Counted from the first letter of the stretch, positions 28,003 through 36,755 are shown. The stretch is DNA of 64,000 nt from Bradyrhizobium sp. CB1650 (GCF_029761915.1 NZ_CP121695.1:4617501-4681500); one strand, 5' to 3'. Notes: generated by a model not told the origin, from the letters alone. Made by a program: numbers and translations.

Positions 28003-29739
28003 ATGCCGATTTTCAACCAGTCGATCCGGCGCAAGATCGTCGGAATCGCCCTCGGACTGATCGTCCTGATGCTGGTCACCGCGATCCTGTCGATGGTGAT
28101 GTCCAGCCAGGTCGGCGTTCTCCTTGACGAGCTGACCAACCGCTACATCCCGGCCTACGGGGACCTGGCGCGCGCCAATATCCGCTCGCTGGAGCGGACG
28201 GTGGCGCTGCGGCGCATGGTCATGACCAGGATGCAGTCGCCGACCGACGAGGAGGCGTATGCGGCGCGCCTTCGCGAATTCGAGGAGGCGGACCGGAAGA
28301 TCGAGGAGGAGGCCGAACGCGCGCGCGCGCTCATCAACGCGATCATCGACGATCCCCGGACGCCCTCGGACAATGCCGCGCTGGCGCGGATCGAGACCCG
28401 CATCGAAACCGCCGTCACCGAGTTGCGCCGCGACATGAATGAGGACCATGCAAGGCTCCTCAAGGAAATCGACGCCAGGCAGATACCTGATGCCCGCAAT
28501 ACGCTGGAGCGCATCGACGCGCTACGCGATCAATTCAACCAGAAGATCGATGTGATCCGCGGCGACATGCTTAAGCAGGTCTTCTTCAGCACATCGCAGG
28601 TGATCAGACATCAACATCAGGCAATCATCATTTCGGGCGTCGTGACGCTGCTCGCGGCGGTCGTCGGATTTGCCTTTGCATTGCTGGTCTCCAGCGGCAT
28701 CACGCGGCCGGTGCGGCTGTTGTTGGCCGGCACCCGCGAGGTCGAGGCGGGCCGCTTCGACAAGACCATCACCGTCTCGACCCAGGACGAGATCGGCGAG
28801 CTGGCGGCCGCCTTCAACCGCATGATCGAGCAGTTGCGCCAGAACGAGCGCATCCGCGAAACCTTCGGCCGCTACATCGATCCCAAGGTGGTGCAGGGGC
28901 TTATCGACCGGCCGGAGGTCGCCATCGACGGCCAGCGCCGCGTGATGACGATCATGTTCTGCGACATGAGCGGCTTCACCTCGATGAGCGAGGGCATGAC
29001 CCCGCGCGGCCTCGTCAAGGTCATGAACCACTACTTCACGGTGATGTCCGGCCCGATCAGGAACAATCGCGGCGTCATCGACAAATATATCGGCGACGCC
29101 ATCATGTCCTATTGGGGACCGCCCTTCATCGAGGAGGCGGAGCAGGCCGAGCTGGCGTGTCTTGCCGCCATCGACATGGCCGATCAGGTGCCGGCGCTGC
29201 AGAAGCAATTGCCGGACCTGCTCGGCATTCGCGCCATGCCGGCGCCGTGCGACTTGCGGATCGGCATCGCCACCGGCGAGGTCTTGACCGGCAGCATCGG
29301 CTCCGATCTGATGATGAGCTTTACCGTGATGGGCGATGCCGTGAACCTCGCCTCGCGCTTGGAGGCCGTCAACAAGGTCTACGGCACCCGCATCCTGATC
29401 TCGCAGGCGACCGCGGATGCGATCGGATCGCGCTTCGAGCTCCGCGAGATCGATCGTCTCGTCGTCGCAGGCCAGAGCGTACCGCAAGCCGTCTTCGAGG
29501 TGCTGGGCAGGGCCGGCGCGCTCGCCGGGCCGCAGGTGATCCTGCGCAAGCATTACGCCGAGGCCCTTGCCGCCTATCGCACGCGCCGCTTCGACGATGC
29601 TCGCGCCGCATTGAACGCGGCGCTGGAGAGCGTCCCCGGCGACGGCCCGTCACGCACCATGCTCGCGCGCATCGCGCAGCTCGAGCCCAATCCGCCGTCC
29701 GCAGATTGGGACGGCGCCTGGCGAATGGACAGCAAATAG
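28003..29739 (+). CDS. Membrane-bound class III adenylate/guanylate cyclase with HAMP domain
   Basis: A 578-residue sensor cyclase from ATG 28003 (MPIFNQSIRRKI). TM1 about 11-33, a periplasmic helical sensor (about 35-205), TM2 about 207-232 (ISGVVTLLAAVVGFAFALLV), HAMP about 232-285, then the cyclase domain about 315-500. Both metal aspartates are visible (MFCDMSGFTSMSE and YIGDAIMSYWG), as are the purine-site Lys (VIDKYIGD) and transition-state Asn/Arg (MGDAVNLASRLE), so it should be active. A C-terminal TPR-like stretch (about 505-560; YAEALAAYRTRRFDDARAAL) follows. Confidence 0.93.
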   Translation: MPIFNQSIRRKIVGIALGLIVLMLVTAILSMVMSSQVGVLLDELTNRYIPAYGDLARANIRSLERTVALRRMVMTRMQSPTDEEAYAARLREFEEADRKIEEEAERARALINAIIDDPRTPSDNAALARIETRIETAVTELRRDMNEDHARLLKEIDARQIPDARNTLERIDALRDQFNQKIDVIRGDMLKQVFFSTSQVIRHQHQAIIISGVVTLLAAVVGFAFALLVSSGITRPVRLLLAGTREVEAGRFDKTITVSTQDEIGELAAAFNRMIEQLRQNERIRETFGRYIDPKVVQGLIDRPEVAIDGQRRVMTIMFCDMSGFTSMSEGMTPRGLVKVMNHYFTVMSGPIRNNRGVIDKYIGDAIMSYWGPPFIEEAEQAELACLAAIDMADQVPALQKQLPDLLGIRAMPAPCDLRIGIATGEVLTGSIGSDLMMSFTVMGDAVNLASRLEAVNKVYGTRILISQATADAIGSRFELREIDRLVVAGQSVPQAVFEVLGRAGALAGPQVILRKHYAEALAAYRTRRFDDARAALNAALESVPGDGPSRTMLARIAQLEPNPPSADWDGAWRMDSK

Positions 29740-29864
29740 CCGTCCGTGCCGGCCGGTGCTGCCTGCGCCGGGAAAAATTGATGCTACCCGATAACGATGT
29801 TGGCCGTGACCTATTTCCTGGGCTTAGGTTGATTGTCCTTGAGGCGTCAAATGGGGACACGCCG

Positions 29865-30041
29865 ATGACAGAACTTCAGGACAGGCTGGAACGGTTCGAG
29901 ACGCTCACCGCCGAATGCGAACTGATCGCCAAGCTCGCCACCGACACCGCCAAGCGCGAATTTTACCTCAAGCTCGCCGGACACTACTACCAGCTCGCGG
30001 CCGACATGCGGCAGGTAATCGCGAACAAGGCCGCGGCCTGA
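29865..30041 (+). CDS. Small helical protein of unknown function
   Basis: A 58-residue protein, MTELQDRLERFETLTAECEL then a second helix (KREFYLKLAGHYYQLAADMR). It is predicted all-helical with no membrane segment and one cysteine. The start follows a 125-bp gap after the cyclase; a longer in-frame start near 29781 exists but gives a less regular N-terminus. Family not recognised. Confidence 0.6.
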   Translation: MTELQDRLERFETLTAECELIAKLATDTAKREFYLKLAGHYYQLAADMRQVIANKAAA

Positions 30042-30197
30042 GACCGGCTGCAATCCGTTCTTAAGATTTGGCGCGCATCCTCGTGGATGTGGAGCGTCGT
30101 GATTTGCGATTGCTCCCGGTGGGAATGCCGGGGTCCGTTGCTACATGGCGCGTGCCCCGAGGACGTCGCTTTTGCCAGTGTCTCACAGGGCGATCCC

Positions 30198-30410
30198 ATG
30201 CGGCTTTCTGCGATCATCTTCCTTGCGCTCATGACGGCGGCCTGCGAGCCGGAGCAGGACATCACCGGCTCGACCGCGGCCTGTCCGGTGCGGAACTATA
30301 GCTCCTACAACGCGCGCGACATGACTCAATGCGTCAACGCCTGCAAGGTGTGCGACCACGGCACCACCGTCACCTGCACGACGTCCTGCACGCTCAAGGG
30401 CGCCCGCTGA
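30198..30410 (+). CDS. Small Cys-rich exported protein, possible lipoprotein
   Basis: A 70-residue product with a short signal (MRLSAIIFLALMTAACEPEQ). The Cys after TAA could be lipidated, although the lipobox lacks the usual Leu at -3. The mature part has six more cysteines (AACPV, QCVNACKVCDHG, TCTTSC), enough for three disulfides. No family recognised. Confidence 0.6.
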   Translation: MRLSAIIFLALMTAACEPEQDITGSTAACPVRNYSSYNARDMTQCVNACKVCDHGTTVTCTTSCTLKGAR

Positions 30411-30499
30411 GCAGGAGGCCCCTCGCGGCTCCGTGCCGGCCGGAACGAGTCACATGAGTTAATCATTGAGGAGGCGGGGCAAGCCGGAGGCCTCTCAAG

Positions 30500-30757
30500 A
30501 TGGGTATGCTCGATCCAGGCCGGTTCCTGGTGTCCTGCGCACATTGCGAAGCCTGGCCGATGGCGGCCAACGTCAAGCGGTCGAGCTGGTCGGCGTCGCC
30601 GCATGAGGTCCGCTTCGTCTGCCCGCGCTGCCGCCGCGAGGAGATCGCGATCATCTCGGCATCCGGCGAGTTGACCCCGATCCGGCGGCTGGATGCTCCG
30701 CCCCGCGACGTTGAGATGGCGTGGGCCCAGGCTCAGCGCCCGAAAGGGCGGACCTGA
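30500..30757 (+). CDS. Small zinc-ribbon protein
   Basis: An 85-residue protein with two CxxC pairs (SCAHCEAW at about 12-19 and VCPRCRREEI at about 40-49), the layout of a zinc ribbon, followed by a flexible tail. GGAGG lies 9 bp before the ATG. Cytoplasmic; function unknown. Confidence 0.65.
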   Translation: MGMLDPGRFLVSCAHCEAWPMAANVKRSSWSASPHEVRFVCPRCRREEIAIISASGELTPIRRLDAPPRDVEMAWAQAQRPKGRT

Positions 30758-30918
30758 GCCGCGGGGCTTTCGGTCGCGGCGTCACGGCGTAGCGCCGCGC
30801 GTTTCGTCTCAGCCTGCATGGACCCGCCTTCATCTTGCGCTCTGATTGTGTCACCTGAAGGCCGTCAGGCGGCCGCGTCTTGAAATATGTGCTATGACCT
30901 CCGGCAAGGAGATCATTG

Positions 30919-31494
30919 ATGGCGTTCGACATCCTGCCGGCTCACGCCGATCGTTCCCGTCTGCATCCGGTCCAGCCGCGTCATGCGTCGCTGTTCTGCT
31001 TCGGGCTGCTGACCTTGTCGTGCGCGCTTGCGAGCTTTGCACTGGCCTGCGCGACGCCGTTTGCGGCGTTCGCCGTGGTGGCGGCGGCGATGCTGCCGCT
31101 ACGTCCGGCGCTGCTCGTCGTCGCCGGCGCCTGGCTCGTCAACCAGGCCATCGGCTTCGGTGCACTGCACTATCCGGTCGATGCCAGCACCATTGCCTGG
31201 GGCTTCCTCATCGGCGCCGCCGCGCTTGCTGCGACGGCCGCGTCGTCGGCCGTGCTCCGCACGTTGCCGCAGAATCGCACGCCGCTGGTGCTCACGCTCG
31301 TCTGCGCCTACGTCGCCTACGAGCTTGCGCTGTTCGCTGCCACGCCGTTTCTGGGCGGGGAGATGGCCTTCACTTCCGCCATCGTGACCCGGCTCGGATT
31401 GCTCAGCGCCGTCTGGCTGGTCGGCCTCGTCGCAGCCTGTGAAATCGTCCGCCTGCTCCATCCGTCCGGGCGCAGACGTGCGATCTCGACTTGA
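30919..31494 (+). CDS. Integral membrane protein of the cbt operon
   Basis: A 191-residue protein with about five membrane segments (SLFCFGLLTLSCALASFALA, FAAFAVVAAAMLPLRPALLV, IAWGFLIGAAALAATAA, LVLTLVCAYVAYELALF, LLSAVWLVGLVAACEIV). AAGGAG precedes ATG 30919. It opens an operon that runs through a DUF1488-like protein, CbtB and CbtA, so a role in cobalt uptake is likely by context. No named family recognised. Confidence 0.75.
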   Translation: MAFDILPAHADRSRLHPVQPRHASLFCFGLLTLSCALASFALACATPFAAFAVVAAAMLPLRPALLVVAGAWLVNQAIGFGALHYPVDASTIAWGFLIGAAALAATAASSAVLRTLPQNRTPLVLTLVCAYVAYELALFAATPFLGGEMAFTSAIVTRLGLLSAVWLVGLVAACEIVRLLHPSGRRRAIST

Positions 31495-31781
31495 ACGGCG
31501 AGGTGCACTGGCGTGACGACATCACGTCTCTGGTCTTTCCGGTCCGGGGACATGGCGCCATTTGCGCCGTGCATCGGGGCGCATTCCGGACGCTGCTCGG
31601 CGCGGAGCCCTCGGTCGAGGACTGCCTTGGCTATTTCCGCCGCTTCGAGGGGGCTTTCCGGGCCGCCGCCGATGCCAAGATCGCCCGCAAGGGCATTTTG
31701 TCGGGCACTAGCCTGCATCTTACCAGTCGCGACATCGCCCGGAAGCTGCTAGAAGACGCCCAAATCGCAAGTGGAGAATAG
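31491..31781 (+). CDS. DUF1488-like protein
   Basis: A 96-residue soluble protein starting at a TTG that overlaps the stop of the membrane protein (TTGA); a GTG at 31503 is an alternative. The pattern LVFPVRGHGAICAVHRGAF then AADAKIARKGI and LHLTSRDIARKLL resembles DUF1488, a small family common in rhizobia and often encoded singly. It ends 2 bp before cbtB. Function unknown. Confidence 0.6.
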   Translation: MNGEVHWRDDITSLVFPVRGHGAICAVHRGAFRTLLGAEPSVEDCLGYFRRFEGAFRAAADAKIARKGILSGTSLHLTSRDIARKLLEDAQIASGE

Positions 31782-31783
31782 CT

Positions 31784-31981
31784 ATGAGCCAATCCCAGCT
31801 CACGAATGCCCAGGTTACGCATCTGCCGGTCGCGGCCGCGCAGGTGGGACGGCTTTCGCAAGCCATGATGGCCATGGTGCTCGGCCTTTTCATCGTCGGC
31901 GTCGTCGGCTTCTCCCACATCGATGTCATCCACAACGCCGCGCACGACGTGCGCCACTCGAACGCCTTCCCCTGCCACTGA
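31784..31981 (+). CDS. cbtB: Cobalt transporter subunit CbtB
   Basis: A 65-residue protein with one membrane segment (AMMAMVLGLFIVGVVGFS) and the conserved histidine-rich C-terminus HIDVIHNAAHDVRHSNAFPC-H, which probably binds Co2+. This is the CbtB subunit predicted to work with CbtA in B12-related cobalt uptake. It starts 2 bp after the DUF1488-like gene and is followed 10 bp later by cbtA. Confidence 0.93.
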   Translation: MSQSQLTNAQVTHLPVAAAQVGRLSQAMMAMVLGLFIVGVVGFSHIDVIHNAAHDVRHSNAFPCH

Positions 31982-31991
31982 CCGGGGTGGC

Positions 31992-32756
31992 ATGAGCACA
32001 TTTCGCTCGATCGTCTTCTCGTCGGTTATTGCCGGTTTCATCGTTGGTCTCATCGTCACGGCCGTCCAGCAGTTCGGCACCGTCCCCCTGATCTTGAAGG
32101 CCGAGGTCTTCGAGAAGGCCGCGGAAACGCATCAGCATGACGCCGCGACGGCGCCGCAGGCGGCGGCCGCCGGCCATGATCACGCGGGCCACAGCCACGC
32201 CGACCATGACCATGGCGCCGGGGCCTGGGAGCCGCGCGAGGGGCTGGAGCGCAACGCCTATACGGCGGCCGCGAATGTGCTGACCGCGATCGGCTTCGCA
32301 CTGCTTCTGGCCGGATTCTTCGCTGTCCGCAGCGGCGCGACCGGCGAGAGCATCTCCTGGCACGAAGGCCTGATGTGGGGATTGGCGGGCTTCGCCGTAT
32401 TCACGATCGCGCCCGGCTTCGGCTTGCCGCCGGAACTGCCGGGCGTGCCGTCCGCGCCGCTGCTGTCGCGCCAGATCTGGTGGCTGGCCGCGGTGCTGGC
32501 GACGGCTGCGGGCCTCGCCATGATCGTGTTCCGCCGCTCGGTGCCCGCGGCAATCGCCGGCGTGATCCTGCTGACATTGCCACATCTGATCGGCGCGCCG
32601 GAGCTGGAGCACGTCGAGACCAACGTGCCGACCTCATTGTCGCATCAGTTCATGGTCGCGGTGACTGTGACGAGCCTGGTCTTTTGGAGCCTCCTGGGTT
32701 CATTGACGAGCGCGATCTTCGCGCGGTTCGATCGTGGAGCGGGGCCGAGCGCCTAA
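31992..32756 (+). CDS. cbtA: Cobalt transporter subunit CbtA
   Basis: A 254-residue membrane protein with about five to six membrane segments (first: SIVFSSVIAGFIVGLIVTAV). Between TM1 and TM2 lies a histidine/aspartate-rich loop (GHDHAGHSHADHDHGAGAW), the expected metal-collecting segment. The family core GLMWGLAGFAVFTIAPGFGL-PPELPG is present. Paired with cbtB directly upstream. Confidence 0.93.
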   Translation: MSTFRSIVFSSVIAGFIVGLIVTAVQQFGTVPLILKAEVFEKAAETHQHDAATAPQAAAAGHDHAGHSHADHDHGAGAWEPREGLERNAYTAAANVLTAIGFALLLAGFFAVRSGATGESISWHEGLMWGLAGFAVFTIAPGFGLPPELPGVPSAPLLSRQIWWLAAVLATAAGLAMIVFRRSVPAAIAGVILLTLPHLIGAPELEHVETNVPTSLSHQFMVAVTVTSLVFWSLLGSLTSAIFARFDRGAGPSA

Positions 32757-33064
32757 AGAATCGCGGCTCGGTTCCATGCCGATCGTGAACGTGCGCGGGT
32801 TGACATCGCGCGCGGCGGATATTTAATTCGCGAGACGGGGAAAGCGATCTCCCCGCGAGGCGACATGCCGAAGAATCGCGTCCTGATCACCAAGGGCGCA
32901 GCATGTCTTCATACTCCACAGTTTTTGCCGACGAGCTTTCCCGATCGACCGGTGCCACCAGCGCGCCGGCGATGACGACGCCGTTGATCCGCGCCGTGCG
33001 GGCCGCGGAAACGGGCGATCGAACGACCTTCACCTGGGGCAGAGCTACAACCAGGAGAACGATC
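32757..33064 (+). other. 308-bp leader region before the PepSY gene
   Basis: No convincing gene. It holds a promoter at 32800-32827 and about 235 nt of transcribed leader. An AUG at 32865 opens a 36-codon frame (MPKNRVLITKG...) that I cannot support as a gene. Confidence 0.5.
32800..32827 (+). promoter_or_regulatory. Sigma-70-type promoter
   Basis: TTGACA (32800-32805) is followed after 16 bp by TTTAAT (32822-32827) within an AT-rich patch, an almost consensus housekeeping promoter. It probably drives the PepSY and DUF1259 genes. Confidence 0.55.
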
Positions 33065-33298
33065 ATGCGCAAACAAGTCATCTCTTCCGCCGCCATGTTG
33101 CTGGCCGTTGCGGGCGGACTGTCGCCGGCGCAGGCGCTGACCAAAGAGGAGCTTGCCGCCAAGCTCCAGGCCGCCGGCTACTCGGAGGTCAGCGACGTCA
33201 AGTCGACCGCCGAAGGCATGGTCGTCCAGGCGGTAAAGGACGGCAAGCGCGTCCGGCTCGTCGTCGACAGCAGCGGCCAGATCAAGCCGCAGCAATGA
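33065..33298 (+). CDS. Small exported PepSY-like protein
   Basis: A 77-residue protein: signal peptide MRKQVISSAAMLLAVAGGLS-PAQA, then one PepSY-like unit (LTKEELAAKLQAAGYSEVSD, followed by a beta hairpin ending LVVDSSGQIKPQQ). Such proteins are periplasmic and inhibit or sense by protein contact; the partner is unknown. AGGAG precedes the ATG at 33065. The in-frame upstream extension to 32903 has no signal and is rejected. A DUF1259 gene follows after 49 bp. Confidence 0.75.
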   Translation: MRKQVISSAAMLLAVAGGLSPAQALTKEELAAKLQAAGYSEVSDVKSTAEGMVVQAVKDGKRVRLVVDSSGQIKPQQ

Positions 33299-33347
33299 GT
33301 TCGCGACAGGCCACGACAGCCCCGAATTTGATTCAAGGAGCAGAACA

Positions 33348-34292
33348 ATGCGCAGCAGAATCTCCGCGTTGATCGGCACCGGCGCTTGCCTCTTCGCGCT
33401 TGGTACGAGCGCGCAAACCGATTGGCGCAAGTTTACCGAACCGTTCATTTCGACAGCGCAAGCGGCGGAGGAACTCGACTGGCAAAAGGTCGACGAGACG
33501 CTGGGCCGAAAGCCCGCCGTCAGCGGCGACGTGCATCGCTACGGGTTTCCGCGGTCTGATCTCACCGTGACGCTCGACGGCGTGGCGATCAAGCCGGCGC
33601 TTGCGCTCGGAGGCTGGATCGCATTCAAGCCCGTCCATGGCGGCGTGATGGCCATGGGCGATCTGGTCCTGCTCGAGTCCGAGATCAATCCGGTGATGGC
33701 AAAGATGATTGCGAGCGGGATCGAGATCACAGCCGTGCACAACCACTTGCTGCGGGCAAACCCCGCAACATTCTACATGCATATCCTGGGACACGGCGAT
33801 CCGGCCAAGCTCGCCTCGGCAATCCGCGATGCGCTTGCCGAAAGCAAGACTCCGCTGACCGCGGCGGCACCGGCCAATCCGCCGCCCGCGGTCGATCTCG
33901 ACACGGCCCAGCTCGATCAGATCGTCGGCGTCAAAGGACAGGCCAATGGCGGGGTCTATCAATTCAACGTGCCACGGCGAGATCCCATCACGGAAGGCGG
34001 CATGGCCCTGACGCCGGTCGGGCCGATGGGCGTTGCAATAGGCATCAACTTCCAGCCGACCGGCGCCGGCAAAGCCGCAATCACCGGCGACTTCATCCTG
34101 ACGGGTGAGGAGGTGAACCCGGTGATCACCGCATTGCGGACAAACGGGATCGAGGTGACGGCGCTGCACAGCCACATGCTGAACGAGCAGCCACGGATGT
34201 TCTTCATGCATTTCTGGGCGAATGACGACGCGATCAAGCTCGCCAAGGGCCTGCGCGCCGCGCTCGACAAGACCGCGAGCACGAAGGGCTGA
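33348..34292 (+). CDS. Exported DUF1259 (LppY/LpqO-type) protein
   Basis: A 314-residue protein with an N-terminal hydrophobic signal (MRSRISALIGTGACLFALGT). It contains two copies of the DUF1259 unit (about 45-165 and 185-305). Each shows a GDVHRYGFPRSDLTV / GGVYQFNVPRRDPIT strand, a GDLVLLESEINPV / GDFILTGEEVNPV strand and a histidine patch (AVHNHLLRANPATFYMH / ALHSHMLNEQPRMFFMH). The repeated His pairs could bind metal, but the function of the family is unknown. AAGGAG precedes the ATG. Confidence 0.85.
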   Translation: MRSRISALIGTGACLFALGTSAQTDWRKFTEPFISTAQAAEELDWQKVDETLGRKPAVSGDVHRYGFPRSDLTVTLDGVAIKPALALGGWIAFKPVHGGVMAMGDLVLLESEINPVMAKMIASGIEITAVHNHLLRANPATFYMHILGHGDPAKLASAIRDALAESKTPLTAAAPANPPPAVDLDTAQLDQIVGVKGQANGGVYQFNVPRRDPITEGGMALTPVGPMGVAIGINFQPTGAGKAAITGDFILTGEEVNPVITALRTNGIEVTALHSHMLNEQPRMFFMHFWANDDAIKLAKGLRAALDKTASTKG

Positions 34293-34399
34293 CAGTCGGC
34301 CGGGCAGCATGAATTGAGGCAGTTTGGGGATCCGCGACCTCCCCATGAGATGGGATATCCATCCAAGCGTTCGCCGCCTCGTTTCGGGGGAGCGGCTCC

Positions 34400-35146
34400 A
34401 TGGATGGATCTGGCTTCGTTCTGTTTGCACTTGCCGCCCTCGCCGGCGGTTTTGTCAGCGGCTTTTCCGGTTTTGCCATGGGCCTCGTTGTGTCAGGCGT
34501 ATGGCTGCACATCATCACGCCGGTTCAAACCGCCACCTTGATTGCAGGCTATGGTCTGCTCACGCAAGGCTACGGCGTCATCAAGCTGCGGCACGTCCTC
34601 GACTTGCGAAGGGCTTGGCCTCTGACACTCGGGACCGTGGTCGGCGTGCCAATCGGTGTCGGCATTCTGGCCTACCTCGATCCGATCTACCTTCGCTTTG
34701 GCGTCGGAGTGCTGCTGGTCGCCTATGCGATCTACGGCCTGGTGCGTCCTGCGTTCGCCCCGATGAAGATCCGAACCGGGGCCGACATCGCAATCGGGCT
34801 GTCGAACGGCTTGCTTGGCGGTTTGACCGGGCTCGGCGGCATTATCTCGACGATCTCTTGCCAATGGCGTGGCTGGCCCAAGGACGTGCAGCGCGCCGTG
34901 TTTCAGCCGGTGCTGTTCTCCGCATTCGTGGTGATCTCGCTGTCTCAGGCGGCCGCCGGCACCATCACCAGGGAGACGTTGGTGCTCTATGCGCTCGGCA
35001 TACCGTTCATGGTCGCCGGCCTTTGGTCGGGTTTCAAGCTGTTCGGAAAGATTGACGACGAGACGTTTCGCAAGACCGTGTTGGTGCTTCTGCTGTTCTC
35101 GGGACTGTCGTTGATCGTGTCCGTGTCGCCGTTTGCTCCCCGTTAG
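34400..35146 (+). CDS. TauE/SafE-family sulfite/organosulfonate exporter
   Basis: A 248-residue integral membrane protein with about seven to eight segments and the two internal repeats of the TauE/SafE (DUF81) family: AGGFVSGFSGFAMGLVV near the N-terminus and GLLGGLTGLGGIISTI in the middle. Members export sulfite, sulfoacetate or other small organic acids. GGGGGAG precedes the ATG. The beta-propeller gene follows after 14 bp, so they are probably one unit. Confidence 0.9.
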   Translation: MDGSGFVLFALAALAGGFVSGFSGFAMGLVVSGVWLHIITPVQTATLIAGYGLLTQGYGVIKLRHVLDLRRAWPLTLGTVVGVPIGVGILAYLDPIYLRFGVGVLLVAYAIYGLVRPAFAPMKIRTGADIAIGLSNGLLGGLTGLGGIISTISCQWRGWPKDVQRAVFQPVLFSAFVVISLSQAAAGTITRETLVLYALGIPFMVAGLWSGFKLFGKIDDETFRKTVLVLLLFSGLSLIVSVSPFAPR

Positions 35147-35160
35147 ATCACGAGGCCACC

Positions 35161-36054
35161 ATGCCACTAAGGACCTTTGGCGTTATCCCCATACCCGCCG
35201 GTTTGAACAGCGATTTCGATCATGCCGCGTTCGATCCCAGGACGCGTCGCGTCTTCATCGCGCATACCGCGCGCGATTGCATCGAAGTCATCGACCATGA
35301 TGCGCGGAAACACATCGCGACGCTTCCGGGATTTCCGGCGGTCGCCGGTGCCGTCGCCGATGACGGGGATATCCTGACGACCAATCGCGGTGCCGCGACA
35401 ATCACGTGGATGGACGCCAACAGCTATGACATCAAGGGCGTCTTCCCATCGGGGCCGCGGCCGAACGGCGCGGCGATCGTCAAGCGATCAGGTATCGGCA
35501 TAGCCGCCTGCATCGGCGATGCCCATCAAGGCCCGACACTGCAGGTCATCAATTTGAGGGAGGTGACGCAGCGCGCGATCGATCTGCCGGGCAGGCCACG
35601 CTGGTGCGTCACCGACGCGAACGCCCAGCGTGTGTTCCTTTGCATCCGCGAACCGTCGATGATCCTGACGGCGCGATTGCCCGGTTTGGACAACATCGCC
35701 CATTGGCCACTGCCGTCCGGGGGCGCGCATGGTCTCGATATCGATCATGCGCGCAACCGCCTCTACGCGGCCTGCGATGACGGCGATCTGTTCGAAGTCG
35801 ACAGCACGTCCGGGCAAGTCACCAATGTATGGCCGATTGCGGGGCCGCCTGACGTGACGTTCTTCAACCCGGCAACCGGCCGCGTGCATGTGGCGATCGG
35901 CGATCCCGGCGTGATTGAGACGATCGATCCGAAGGCGGGAACCAGAATGCAAACGGTCACGGCGGAGGGAGCGCATACCACGGCGATCGTTGCGCCCGAC
36001 CGGCTTTACGTGATCTCGCCCAGACATGGCGGCGTCCTGGTGCTGGTCGACTGA
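35161..36054 (+). CDS. YncE-like beta-propeller protein
   Basis: A 297-residue protein of repeated propeller blades (FDPRTRRVFIAHTARDCIEVID, VINLREVTQRAIDLPGRPRW, IDHARNRLYAACDDGDLFEVD, FFNPATGRVHVAIGDPGVIETID), as in the YncE/WD40-like YVTN family. No signal peptide is visible, so it would be cytoplasmic unless the start is wrong. No catalytic motif seen. Coupled by position to the TauE/SafE transporter. Confidence 0.8.
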   Translation: MPLRTFGVIPIPAGLNSDFDHAAFDPRTRRVFIAHTARDCIEVIDHDARKHIATLPGFPAVAGAVADDGDILTTNRGAATITWMDANSYDIKGVFPSGPRPNGAAIVKRSGIGIAACIGDAHQGPTLQVINLREVTQRAIDLPGRPRWCVTDANAQRVFLCIREPSMILTARLPGLDNIAHWPLPSGGAHGLDIDHARNRLYAACDDGDLFEVDSTSGQVTNVWPIAGPPDVTFFNPATGRVHVAIGDPGVIETIDPKAGTRMQTVTAEGAHTTAIVAPDRLYVISPRHGGVLVLVD

Positions 36055-36517
36055 CAGGTGTGGGCAAAGCGGTGTGATTTCTGAAAAACAAAAAAGCGCT
36101 TGCTCCGTCGGGCAAAACACCTTTACGACTTCGCCCATCCCGGTCCACCAAGAGGGGCGATCGTACGTCGTCACGTTTCGCGGGCCGGGTTGCGGTGGAC
36201 GCGGCAGCGTCGGCACGAGAGGTGCGGGCAGGGCGGGTCGTCCCCGTGAGCCCGAGGCCGCGTGCGGATGAGCGGCGCTGACGGTTCGTCTCGCCAACAT
36301 TTCGATGGCTACGTGCACGACGCCGTCGAACCCTGTGGCGATGGGCGAGCTCGCGTACGGCAAAACCGTGTGGTCCTGGCCGTCGTTGCTACGGTCAAGC
36401 TCTTTGTGAAGGTGTCAGCGAGCCCAACCGGGCGGACGGCACCGTCAATTCGCGGGGCGAGGGAGGCCAGAGGGAAATCGGCTCCCGGGAGAGCGCGGCA
36501 TAAGCCGTCAAACCACT

Positions 36518-36651
36518 GCGCAGGGAAGGCTGTGTGTTGGGCTTCACCTGTCTTGCCGCTGTGCAGTTTCCTTTGCGCTACACGCGCACAGCGGACCTTT
36601 CGGGTGCCAGCCGGCACCCGGCCTTCCCTGCGCCCTCTTGGTTCAAGAGGG
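36518..36651 (+). repeat. Nested multi-hairpin element, possible structured RNA
   Basis: An outer 13-bp perfect stem (36518-36530 GCGCAGGGAAGGC / 36621-36633) encloses two perfect hairpins: CCGCTGTGC / GCACAGCGG (36556-36564 / 36586-36594) and CGGGTGCC-AGCC-GGCACCCG (36601-36620). A fourth perfect hairpin CCCTCTTG-GTT-CAAGAGGG (36633-36651) abuts it. This is a three-way-junction-like fold plus a side hairpin. Confidence 0.7.
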
Positions 36652-36755
36652 TGGAGAGATCAAGCAAAGCTCGGGTGGATTGCGCCGCGAGAACGGGAAA
36701 GTGTGTCTGCTCGTTGAGATGCGAGTTTGAGGATGGCGACGCTACACCTTGCTCC

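Noticed and set aside
30758..30918. Possible cobalamin riboswitch before the cbt operon (AGCCTGCATGGACCCGCC resembles a B12 box)
   Set aside because: The match is poor, the leader is too short and the other conserved riboswitch segments are not seen. A covariance-model search would settle it.
32865..32975. 36-codon frame MPKNRVLITKG... in the leader of the PepSY gene
   Set aside because: Weak start, no family, and ends in Arg/Pro-rich low complexity; more likely leader RNA.
36262..36717. 151-codon plus frame in the repeat island
   Set aside because: It runs through four perfect hairpins, has no ribosome site and low-complexity composition. It may be a recurring frame of the repeat family, but I cannot support it as a gene.
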